Of a stretch of 12,277 bases of DNA, positions 1 to 6,186 are shown piece by piece. The number at the start of each line of letters is the position of its first letter. The first letter of the stretch is position 1. The translations under genes were made by a program, and so were the position numbers. Below the pieces are notes generated by a model, which ran no database searches, was not told the DNA's origin, and saw nothing but the letters and a program-made list of their open reading frames with translations. This DNA comes from an uncultured Ruminococcus sp. (GTDB taxonomy: Bacteria; Bacillota; Clostridia; Oscillospirales; Ruminococcaceae): contig CAMWXM010000067.1 of NCBI GenBank assembly GCA_947178195.1, positions 1 to 12,277 on the forward strand, in the 5' to 3' direction.

Positions 1-1
1 A

Positions 2-973
2 GCAGAAAAAATAACAATTCCCGATAAAATTGATAATTTACCTGTAACATCAATAGGAATTAATGCGTTTGCATTTTGCCAGAATTTAACAGATATAAAG
101 CTTCCGAACAGTTTGACGTCGATTAAAAAATCAGCATTTCCAATGTGTACAAGTTTAACAAATATAGAGATATCGAACAGTGTAACGTCAATCGGAGATG
201 ATGTGTTTGAATGGTGTACAAGTTTAAAAAGTATAGATATACCTGGCAGTGTAACATCAATCGGAGATAGGGCATTTTTTCGCTGTACAAGTTTGACCAG
301 TATAAACGTATCAAATGATAACGAAAAATACAGCAGTATTGACGGAGTACTATTTAATAAAAATAAAACAAGATTAGTACAATACCCTGAAGCAAAAAAA
401 GATATTGAATATTCTATACCGGACAGCGTAATATCAATAGGTGATGACGCATTTGTGCTTTGCGAGAATCTTACAAATGTAAAAATACCAAAAAGTGTAA
501 CATCAATTGAAGAGTGGGCATTCAGCGGCTGCGTAAATATAACAAACATAGAAATACCGGATAGTGTAACAGCAATTGAAAATTATGCCTTTGAAGGTTG
601 TACGAATTTAGCAAAAATAACAATATTAAATCCTTATTGTGATATTTATTCTTCTGAAAAAACGATCAATAATGGGTACGATAATAATGCCTACTATTTT
701 AATGGTACTGTTTGTGGCTATGATAATTCAACAGCTCAGCAATTTGCAAATAAATACAAATATAAATTTGAAAGCTTAGGCGAAAAGCCGTTTCATATAA
801 AGGGCGATGCTAATGATGACGGCAAGTTTAACATAAGAGACGCAGCATTTATATCAATAGCGTGTGCTAAGGGACTTTATGACGATATACCAATATGGGC
901 GGATTATAACGATGATGGAAAAAGAAATATAAGAGATGCTGCGGCAATTGCAATATATCTTGCATCAAGATAA
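2..973 (+). CDS. BspA-like leucine-rich-repeat protein with C-terminal type I dockerin (5' end outside window)
   Basis: The frame is open from base 2, so the gene starts upstream of the window; 323 codons are visible. Residues 1 to about 205 are LRR_5 (BspA/TpLRR-type) repeats of the form SVTSIGD-AF--CTSLT-I-IP. The DNA shows an exact 69-bp (23-residue) period: the string TGTACAAGTTT recurs at 146, 215 and 284. A non-repeat island (about residues 99-135, around SSIDGVLFNKNKT) interrupts the array, as is common in this family. Residues 268-323 form a type I dockerin with two F-hand calcium loops, D269-N271-D273-D280 and D301-N303-D305-D312. Both loops carry Ile-Arg at positions 10-11. Dockerins bind cohesins on scaffoldins, so the protein is probably secreted and docked to a cellulosome or the cell surface. 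LRR_5 proteins are often adhesins, but the ligand is unknown. Any signal peptide lies outside the window. A TTG inside the repeats (113) is not a credible start. Confidence 0.9.
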   Translation, partial: AEKITIPDKIDNLPVTSIGINAFAFCQNLTDIKLPNSLTSIKKSAFPMCTSLTNIEISNSVTSIGDDVFEWCTSLKSIDIPGSVTSIGDRAFFRCTSLTSINVSNDNEKYSSIDGVLFNKNKTRLVQYPEAKKDIEYSIPDSVISIGDDAFVLCENLTNVKIPKSVTSIEEWAFSGCVNITNIEIPDSVTAIENYAFEGCTNLAKITILNPYCDIYSSEKTINNGYDNNAYYFNGTVCGYDNSTAQQFANKYKYKFESLGEKPFHIKGDANDDGKFNIRDAAFISIACAKGLYDDIPIWADYNDDGKRNIRDAAAIAIYLASR

Positions 974-1005
974 TTTAGAGGTGCCCTATAGTGCTACAAA
1001 AAAAT

Positions 1006-1039
1006 AATCCAGCCTGTCTGCTCAATGACAGGCTGGATT
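1006..1039. terminator. Bidirectional Rho-independent terminator between convergent genes
   Basis: The arms 1006-1018 (AATCCAGCCTGTC) and 1027-1039 are perfectly complementary (13 bp) around an 8-nt loop. A T-rich stretch follows on the plus strand, and a run of A on the left (998-1004) gives a U-tract for minus-strand transcripts. It lies 33 bp after the dockerin gene's stop. Confidence 0.85.
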
Positions 1040-1052
1040 TTATTTCATTAAA

Positions 1053-1086
1053 ATGACCGCCATGCTTTAAACTGCACAGCGGTCAT
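1053..1086 (-). terminator. Hairpin terminator of the flavodoxin operon
   Basis: ATGACCGC (1053-1060) pairs with GCGGTCAT (1079-1086). On the minus strand five more pairs (two G-U) extend the stem to 13 bp with an 8-nt loop, followed by TTTAAT. It lies 20 bp past the flavodoxin stop. The T-tract is weak, but the stronger bidirectional hairpin lies just beyond. Confidence 0.65.
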
Positions 1087-1106
1087 GCTGAAAGGAGAGT
1101 AAGTGA

Positions 1107-1514
1107 TTACTTAACCAGATTTTCTCCGAATTGTCTGCATTTTGCAAGATCGTCATCAGATGGCGCTTCGTTTACCATAAGTCCTTCACCGCTGAAAAGA
1201 ATCGCTCCATCTGCCTTTACACGTTCTTCCCAACTGTGCATCCATTCACCGTCGCCCCAACCGTAAGAACCGAAAAGCGCCACAGTCTTGCCTGAAAGAG
1301 AACCCTCAATTGATGAAAAGAAAGGCTCAAATTCGTTCTCTTCCAGAACCTCTGCGCCCATTGCCGGACAGCCGAAAGCGAGCTTATCATAATCGGCAAT
1401 ATTTCCGCTGAATCCAGAAACCTCAAACAATTCTGCTTCTGCACCTTCTGCGATAGCCTTTGCCATCATTTCAGTATTACCGGTGCCGCTCCAATATATT
1501 ACTGCATTTTTCAT
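1107..1514 (-). CDS. Short-chain flavodoxin
   Basis: This is a 135-residue FMN-dependent electron carrier, close in length to the Megasphaera/Clostridium short-chain flavodoxins (about 137-138 residues). The N-terminal phosphate-binding loop is S9-G-T-G-N-T14 after strand VIYW. Family landmarks follow: FGCPAMGAEVLEE (about 48-60) and FGSYGWGDGEWM (about 81-92), which form the loops around the isoalloxazine ring and resemble the Megasphaera-type sequence. It is a cytosolic low-potential electron donor that usually replaces ferredoxin. The start has an AAAGGAGG ribosome binding site that overlaps the stop of the upstream DUF3793 gene (15-bp gap), so the two are co-transcribed. Regulation is probably through the promoter and palindromes at 2121-2226. 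The flavodoxin assignment is firm; the partner enzyme is unknown. Confidence 0.93.
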   Translation of the reverse strand: MKNAVIYWSGTGNTEMMAKAIAEGAEAELFEVSGFSGNIADYDKLAFGCPAMGAEVLEENEFEPFFSSIEGSLSGKTVALFGSYGWGDGEWMHSWEERVKADGAILFSGEGLMVNEAPSDDDLAKCRQFGENLVK

Positions 1515-1529
1515 AGTATATGTCCTCCT

Positions 1530-2102
1530 TTAATATATTTTCAGCGCCTGATATATATCAACGCCCTGATTCAGTTTATTACAGAGAAATTTTCTACACT
1601 TCTCATAATTCACAAATGTGCGTTTTGCCTTTTCCGCATTTCCATACACCTTCCAGCAGCCGCACAGCTTGTAATTTTCACCCTTATTTTCCATAAACCC
1701 TATCACATCCTCCAGAGGATAATCCAGAAAAATACCGATCTCATGGGGAAATGTCTCATTTTCAGATAATCTTACGCCAAGACGGTTTAAATACTCCTCT
1801 GCTGAAAAATCAGCGGAATAGCCAAAATAAGAAAGCAGTCCCTTTACTTCATCATCTGCAAGACGTTTCTGCATCAGCTTTTCATTGTAAATCAGCAGAA
1901 GCGAACGTTCCTTGTAGTCATAAAGCTTTCTGATCTTCAATTCTTTTTCGGAGGCCCTGTTATTGAATATCTTGATATGCGTATGTAAGTCAAATTCCGA
2001 TTTGGAAAGTGACACAAGGCTTCCGCACTTTATTCCCAATAGTGTCGGCGCCGTATACATCGCTAATTTCTGTCCAAAGGTCCTGCATTCTTTTTTTGAC
2101 AT
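1530..2102 (-). CDS. DUF3793 family protein
   Basis: The 190-residue protein resembles the DUF3793 family of clostridia, whose function is unknown. The recognisable N-terminal stretch is TAPTLLGIKCGSLVSL (about residues 17-32). Further on are a charged segment (KIRKLYDYKERSLLLIYNEKLM) and a C-terminal part holding HEIGIFLDYPLEDVIGF, GCWKVYGN and CRKFLCNKLNQGVD. No signal peptide or membrane segment is seen, so it is probably cytosolic. I chose the ATG at 2102 because AAAGGTGAG lies just upstream; a longer in-frame start at 2207 would lie upstream of the -10 box and cannot be on this transcript. From memory, DUF3793 genes often neighbour flavodoxin genes in clostridia, which suggests a role in redox or iron physiology, but this is an inference. 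The gene heads an operon with the flavodoxin. Confidence 0.82.
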   Translation of the reverse strand: MSKKECRTFGQKLAMYTAPTLLGIKCGSLVSLSKSEFDLHTHIKIFNNRASEKELKIRKLYDYKERSLLLIYNEKLMQKRLADDEVKGLLSYFGYSADFSAEEYLNRLGVRLSENETFPHEIGIFLDYPLEDVIGFMENKGENYKLCGCWKVYGNAEKAKRTFVNYEKCRKFLCNKLNQGVDIYQALKIY

Positions 2103-2120
2103 ATTCTCACCTTTCATGTG

Positions 2121-2136
2121 GTTAGTTGTAACTAAC
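2121..2136. promoter_or_regulatory. GTTAG-N6-CTAAC palindrome (operator box A)
   Basis: GTTAGTTGTAACTAAC consists of perfect 7-bp arms around GT. It sits in the 5' UTR just upstream of the DUF3793 ribosome binding site, and matches the half-sites at 2175-2190 and 5323-5338. Confidence 0.6.
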
Positions 2137-2170
2137 TGATGCGTATTAAAAACATCGAATTTGCTCCGAC

Positions 2171-2194
2171 TACAGTTAGCGCTTGCTAACTGTA
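2171..2194. promoter_or_regulatory. GTTAG-N6-CTAAC palindrome (operator box B) over the start site
   Basis: The arms TACAGTTAGC (2171-2180) and GCTAACTGTA (2185-2194) are perfectly complementary around GCTT. The box begins 3 bp downstream of the -10 hexamer and covers the predicted transcription start, which is a typical repressor position. Confidence 0.7.
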
Positions 2195-2197
2195 TAT

Positions 2198-2226
2198 AGT
2201 ATATCATGTTTAAAGAGTTTTGTCAA
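2198..2226 (-). promoter_or_regulatory. Sigma-A promoter of the DUF3793-flavodoxin operon
   Basis: TTGACA (2226-2221), a 17-bp spacer, then TATACT (2203-2198). The start site is predicted near 2191, giving a leader of about 89 nt. Confidence 0.85.
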
Positions 2227-2238
2227 GTGTTTTTTGAA

Positions 2239-2334
2239 ATTTTTTCATATCCGACAGTTTTTATTGCCCCCCAAATTAAAATCTTCAAGAGTTAATTTGG
2301 GGAGCAATATTTGCCGGATATGAGAAAATATTGC
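2239..2334. repeat. Compound palindromic element between two operons
   Basis: There are nested arms. The inner pair 2263-2279 / 2292-2308 matches at 16 of 17 positions around a 12-nt loop. The outer pair is 2246-2253 / 2315-2322 (CATATCCG / CGGATATG), which extends to about 2239-2329. A third, competing pair is 2304-2312 / 2326-2334 (GCAATATTT / AAATATTGC). No T-tract follows the stems on either strand, so it is not a standard terminator even though it directly follows the ABC permease stop. It could be a small mobile palindrome, a transcript-end stabiliser or a regulatory RNA. Confidence 0.6.
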
Positions 2335-2344
2335 TTAAAAATTA

Positions 2345-4597
2345 CTACTCCACATTTTTCAATGCGTCTGACAGTGAAACTCTGTCAGTCTGTCTTCTGA
2401 GCAGCAGCACTACCAGTGCGTAGGTAACAATACCGATAACGACCACCTTTAGATATATGTCCCACTGAATAACACATGGTATCCATCCGGTAAATTCTGA
2501 CATCATCTGATGCCATATCCAATTTAACGCCACATCGATCAAGGGCAGACTTACAATAAGCGAAAGTATCGTAACTATAGTTGTAGTATGAATATATATT
2601 CTGTCTATTTCTTTTTTATTGTAGCCGAGAATTTTAGTCATGGAAATCGATTGTGCATTCTTTTCTATAATAATTTTAGCAAGCAGATAAATTACAAGCA
2701 TGAAAACAGCAACACCCAGTATCCAGAATATGACCATCATATTACCCATAGATTGCTTGAGCTGACGAGAAGATTTTGTATAATCGTTCTCAGTAATTTC
2801 AGCGGAAATAAGGTTTTCATCAATATCAGCGATTTCCTGATCGGATAAATATCCGCTGTAATAATCAGCTTCATTCCCAAACATCTCATTAAATTTATTT
2901 CTGCTCACAAAAATCGCCAGCGTTGCAGGATTATCATATATTCCGTCAATATTCAGACGATGGGTTTTATCATCAAATTCTTCCTTCATTGTAAAAGTAT
3001 CGCCTTTTTTAAGTCCGTACTTGTCGGAATAAGCACTTGAAATATATACTTTTCCTCCACTGAGATCGGCGGTGATATATTTGCTGTTATCGACTATTCC
3101 GTATATGGAAATATCTTCTGTAAAGTCATTGCCTGTTGTTTTCAGACTGCTGATACAATATTTCTCGGCATCCGCATTTTCTGTTTCTGTCGGCATTTTC
3201 AGAATATATTGATGTGACGCTATCATATTGGCAAGTGTTTCTTCCTCAACATTATCAAGAAGAGGTCCGAACATTGTTCCGAAAACAAGGATAATTCCCG
3301 AAAAAAGAATGCCCACAAAAATTGTTATGTAGTTTGGTATATTCTGAAAAATGACCCTCAGCTTGAAACGTGTCATGATTTTTATTTTGGTATTAAGCTT
3401 AAAGGCTTTTTTCTTCTGACGCCTTTTTAAATCACGTCTGATAAATTTCAGCGGCGAAAGACTGAATGCTCTTACCAGCATAAAGAAATTTATCAAAGTC
3501 ATTATCACGATGGGAACTACAGTCGTTTCAATAAATGCAGTGGCATTCCACAATGTTTTATAAGAAACCAGACTATAGCTTCCAAGATACTGAGCAACCA
3601 TAACATTTTTAAATAGCGTATATCCAAGAATATTTCCTACAATAGCGGCAATTAAAAGGACTATCAGCGGAGGCGTCATATAGTGGCGTATCAATTCCAA
3701 TTTCGTATATCCCGAAGCTCTGAGCGTTCCAATAACATTTGCTTCACGACTGATAGTATTGCTTGTTGTTATTGCAAAGACAAAAGCGATTATGACGATA
3801 AGAATATACATCAGCGTCAAAACCATTACCCTGTCTCCGCCTAAATCTTCACCGGCGAATTTGATTGCATTGGAAGAAAAACGAGGGATAAAATTGATCA
3901 AAGGTGCTTTTGTACTTATGGATTTCATAAAGTCCTCTGCCATATCTTTGGCTTCTTTTCCATTGGGATCGGCAGGAGGCGTATCATATTTCCATGAATA
4001 GCTGTAATGAATATTATCGCCTATCTCTGCAAAGCCGTCATCAGTCATTACCGATACGCCGAATTTTATGTTGTCAAACATAAAATCAGTATTATTCTGA
4101 AACAATGCGGAATAATCGGGCAAAGCAACTATCCCCGTTACTTTCAGCGATTTTCCTGCCACACTAAAGCTGTCCCCAACAGACATATCATTATTTTTTG
4201 CATACAGACGGTCTAAGACGATCTCGTTTTCTGCTTCCGGCATAGTGCCGCTTAAAAGACACTCCTGGTTCACATCTTTTCTGTTGGAAAAAATACGCAG
4301 CGTACTTTCAAAGCCGTCGGTATCTTCTTCAACATAAAAATTTTCATAAAGCGTTACTGATTCTTCTTCGATAGAGCTGATAATATTGCTGTCCGCCTTT
4401 TCTGCAAGCTCAAAATTTCCGTCCTCAACATTATATTTTTCAAAGCTCAGGTCATAGGCTGTTTTCAGACTTTCACCTGCAATGAGAAATCCAGAAACAA
4501 CTCCCACAAGAGCCGTCATAAAAAGAAATATAACTAAATATTTTCCGGCTTCTCCCTTTATCGCCCTGAAAATTCGTTTATTAAGAGGATTTTTCAT
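2345..4597 (-). CDS. FtsX-family ABC transporter permease
   Basis: The 750-residue membrane protein has two FtsX-type halves. Predicted membrane segments lie at about 20-41, 257-278, 310-330, 358-378, 422-442, 618-640, 670-692 and 714-733. Two large extracytoplasmic domains (about 42-256 and 443-617) resemble the MacB periplasmic core. The cytoplasmic loops ISREANVIGTLRASGYTKLEL (about 282-302) and AQSISMTKILGYNKKEI (about 648-664) are the repeated coupling loops that touch the ATPase. This is type VII (MacB/LolCDE-like) architecture, which drives mechanotransmission or extrusion of substrates from the outer face rather than import. The ribosome binding site overlaps the ATPase stop (TAAGGAGG, 11-bp gap), so the subunits are co-translated. 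Next to a TetR regulator and a MATE exporter, it is probably a drug or antimicrobial-peptide exporter. The substrate cannot be read from the sequence. Confidence 0.9.
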   Translation of the reverse strand: MKNPLNKRIFRAIKGEAGKYLVIFLFMTALVGVVSGFLIAGESLKTAYDLSFEKYNVEDGNFELAEKADSNIISSIEEESVTLYENFYVEEDTDGFESTLRIFSNRKDVNQECLLSGTMPEAENEIVLDRLYAKNNDMSVGDSFSVAGKSLKVTGIVALPDYSALFQNNTDFMFDNIKFGVSVMTDDGFAEIGDNIHYSYSWKYDTPPADPNGKEAKDMAEDFMKSISTKAPLINFIPRFSSNAIKFAGEDLGGDRVMVLTLMYILIVIIAFVFAITTSNTISREANVIGTLRASGYTKLELIRHYMTPPLIVLLIAAIVGNILGYTLFKNVMVAQYLGSYSLVSYKTLWNATAFIETTVVPIVIMTLINFFMLVRAFSLSPLKFIRRDLKRRQKKKAFKLNTKIKIMTRFKLRVIFQNIPNYITIFVGILFSGIILVFGTMFGPLLDNVEEETLANMIASHQYILKMPTETENADAEKYCISSLKTTGNDFTEDISIYGIVDNSKYITADLSGGKVYISSAYSDKYGLKKGDTFTMKEEFDDKTHRLNIDGIYDNPATLAIFVSRNKFNEMFGNEADYYSGYLSDQEIADIDENLISAEITENDYTKSSRQLKQSMGNMMVIFWILGVAVFMLVIYLLAKIIIEKNAQSISMTKILGYNKKEIDRIYIHTTTIVTILSLIVSLPLIDVALNWIWHQMMSEFTGWIPCVIQWDIYLKVVVIGIVTYALVVLLLRRQTDRVSLSDALKNVE

Positions 4598-4608
4598 AGT
4601 CTGCCTCC

Positions 4609-5307
4609 TTACCAGTCAAGCTCTGACGCTGTTATTTTAGTTTCGTTCTTATAATTTTTTCTTATTACACCGTCACGCAGCTTGATTACTCTGTCTGCCA
4701 TATTTTTTATCGCATCATTGTGGGTTACCATAATAACTGTACTCCCGTACTTCTTATTCAGCTCTTCGATAAGCTTTAAAATTTCTTTTGATGTATTATA
4801 ATCAAGTGCGCCCGTAGGCTCATCGCAAAGGAGAATATCAGGATTTTTTACAATGGCACGTCCGATTGCTGTTCTCTGCTGCTGTCCACCTGAAAGTTGG
4901 TTCGGAAGCTTATGCCTGTGTTCATAAAGTCCAAGAACTTTCAGGAGTTCATCTACATCTAACGGATTGCTGCTGAGGTATGCGCCGATCTCCACATTTT
5001 CCTTGATGTTCAGATTGGGAATCAGATTATACATCTGAAAGATATATCCCAGATGCTCCCTACGGTAAAGAGTCAGCGCTTTTTCGTTCATATCCTCGGT
5101 TTTTTCTCCGCCTATCTGTATATATCCACTGTCGGCATTGTCAATACCGCCGATAATATTCAGCAGTGTGGACTTACCTGAACCCGATGGTCCCAGCAAT
5201 ACGCATATCTCTCCTTTTTCGATTTCAGCATCAATGCCTTTGAGCACTTCAACACGGCTTTCGCCTTCGCCAAAGTGTTTTTTAATGCCGCTGATTTTAA
5301 TAAACAT
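4609..5307 (-). CDS. ABC transporter ATP-binding protein (MacB/LolD type)
   Basis: The 232-residue nucleotide-binding subunit is complete: Walker A GPSGSGKST (39-47), Q-loop Q91, signature LSGGQ (138-142), Walker B ILLCDE (158-163), the D-loop in TGALD, and the H-loop His in VTHND (H196). The length and the segment GYIFQMYNLIPNLNIKENVEI are typical of ATPases that pair with FtsX-fold permeases. It powers the permease encoded 11 bp downstream. An AAGGAGGAG ribosome binding site precedes the ATG. The leader of about 80 nt carries one GTTAG-N6-CTAAC box and an extra CTAAC half-site, and the promoter region carries an ATAAC-N3-GTTAT site that probably binds the neighbouring TetR protein. Confidence 0.95.
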   Translation of the reverse strand: MFIKISGIKKHFGEGESRVEVLKGIDAEIEKGEICVLLGPSGSGKSTLLNIIGGIDNADSGYIQIGGEKTEDMNEKALTLYRREHLGYIFQMYNLIPNLNIKENVEIGAYLSSNPLDVDELLKVLGLYEHRHKLPNQLSGGQQQRTAIGRAIVKNPDILLCDEPTGALDYNTSKEILKLIEELNKKYGSTVIMVTHNDAIKNMADRVIKLRDGVIRKNYKNETKITASELDW

Positions 5308-5322
5308 AAATACTCCTCCTTA

Positions 5323-5359
5323 GTTAGAATTGGCTAACTCGCAGCTGTAACAAGCTAAC
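5323..5359. promoter_or_regulatory. GTTAG-N6-CTAAC box plus CTAAC half-site in the ABC leader
   Basis: GTTAGAATTGGCTAAC (5323-5338) has the same half-sites and spacing as the boxes at 2121-2136 and 2175-2190. A further CTAAC (5355-5359) ends exactly 21 bp beyond, which is two helical turns. The box lies just upstream of the ribosome binding site. Confidence 0.55.
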
Positions 5360-5394
5360 TCAATTTCAGAATTTAAACTGCCTTAGCAGCTGAT

Positions 5395-5428
5395 AGTATA
5401 AACATAACATTGTTATAAATGCGTTATG
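5395..5428 (-). promoter_or_regulatory. Promoter region of the ABC operon with probable TetR site
   Basis: A TATACT -10 lies at 5400-5395, with no good -35 at 17 bp. The region where a -35 would fall holds the palindrome ATAAC-ATT-GTTAT (5404-5416) and a further GTTATG (5423-5428), which pairs with CATAAC (5403-5408). The ATAAC/GTTAT half-sites match the palindrome at the tetR-like gene's own promoter. Confidence 0.5.
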
Positions 5429-5433
5429 TAAAA

Positions 5434-5451
5434 TGCCGCTTCTGCACGGCA
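5434..5451 (-). terminator. Weak terminator after the TetR-family gene
   Basis: On the minus strand, TGCCG and CGGCA (5451-5447 and 5438-5434) flank TGCAGAAG, and a few T follow. The stem is short, so some read-through into the ABC operon is likely. Confidence 0.4.
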
Positions 5452-5459
5452 AAATACAT

Positions 5460-6110
5460 TTATTTACTTGCACTTTCTTTTTCCTGTATAAGAATCATTT
5501 CCATCCAGCCCTTCACCAGATAATCCATGATTTGTCCCATATGACCGATAGCCTTTTGTTCGTCCGATTCATGGGTCAGAAGGTGGATAAATGCGTCAAC
5601 ATTCATATGGGCAAACCAGTGGCGCATATATTCATTAACCTGACAATCAGGATTCTGAGCTGCCATTCTGTCTGCCATTTCCTTATAACTTTTTTCTATA
5701 AGCTCCACAAGTCCATCCACACAGCTTTCAAATTTTGAACCCTGCGCTTTGGTCAACAGCAGCATAAAAGCATCATAATTCTGATAAATATGATGCACAA
5801 GCGTTGTACCGAGAGAATCATGCTCCTTGTCGGTTTCAATAGAAAACTTCTCCATAAATCCTGGTGCGGACATAACAGATACATCATCTGAGAAGTGTTT
5901 CTTCAGCAGCTCGGTCAGAGTGTCAAGGGGAGATTTTACAATAGCCGCAAACAAATCCTCCTTGCCCTCAAAGAAAAAGTACAAAGCTCCCGTTGTGACC
6001 CCTGCGTCAGCACAAATTTTTCGCAGAGAGGCTTTCATATATCCATTTTCAAGAAATTCTTTTTTTGCGCTTTTTAAAAGTTTTTCCTTGGTTTCACTGT
6101 CGGATTTCAT
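5460..6110 (-). CDS. TetR/AcrR-family transcriptional regulator
   Basis: The 216-residue protein has the TetR N-terminal DNA-binding domain. Residues 8-58 run from EKLLKSAKKEFLENGY through the helix-turn-helix SLRKICADAGVTTGALYFFFEGKEDLF (about 28-54), including the family hallmark TTGALYFFFEGKEDL. The C-terminal helical ligand domain (60-216) is divergent as usual, and no ligand can be named. The gene sits between the MATE and ABC genes on the same strand. It has its own promoter, whose -10 and start overlap a 26-bp imperfect palindrome, so autorepression is likely. Related half-sites at the ABC promoter suggest it also controls that exporter. The start has GGGAGGTG 7 nt upstream. Confidence 0.92.
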   Translation of the reverse strand: MKSDSETKEKLLKSAKKEFLENGYMKASLRKICADAGVTTGALYFFFEGKEDLFAAIVKSPLDTLTELLKKHFSDDVSVMSAPGFMEKFSIETDKEHDSLGTTLVHHIYQNYDAFMLLLTKAQGSKFESCVDGLVELIEKSYKEMADRMAAQNPDCQVNEYMRHWFAHMNVDAFIHLLTHESDEQKAIGHMGQIMDYLVKGWMEMILIQEKESASK

Positions 6111-6133
6111 TCACAGCACCTCCCGGCTTGGAT

Positions 6134-6159
6134 ATAACTATGTTACGTAACGTTGTTAT
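6134..6159. promoter_or_regulatory. Operator palindrome of the TetR-family gene
   Basis: The 26-bp imperfect palindrome matches at 11 of 13 positions per arm and is centred on GTTAC-GTAAC. It can be read as two abutting ATAAC-N3-GTTAC / GTAAC-N3-GTTAT units. It overlaps the -10 box and the predicted start at about 6151. Confidence 0.7.
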
Positions 6160-6186
6160 TTTAACATATTTCTTCTTATTTGTCAA
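6158..6186 (-). promoter_or_regulatory. Promoter of the TetR-family gene, inside the 3' end of the MATE gene
   Basis: TTGACA (6186-6181), a 17-bp spacer, then TAAAAT (6163-6158). The -35 hexamer lies within the last codons of the MATE gene (Leu-Asp-Lys-stop), so the regulator can be transcribed both from here and by read-through from the MATE gene. Confidence 0.75.

Noticed and set aside
2103..2207. N-terminal extension giving a 225-residue DUF3793 protein
   Set aside because: The extra codons run through the operators and start upstream of the -10 box; the ATG at 2102 has a proper ribosome binding site.
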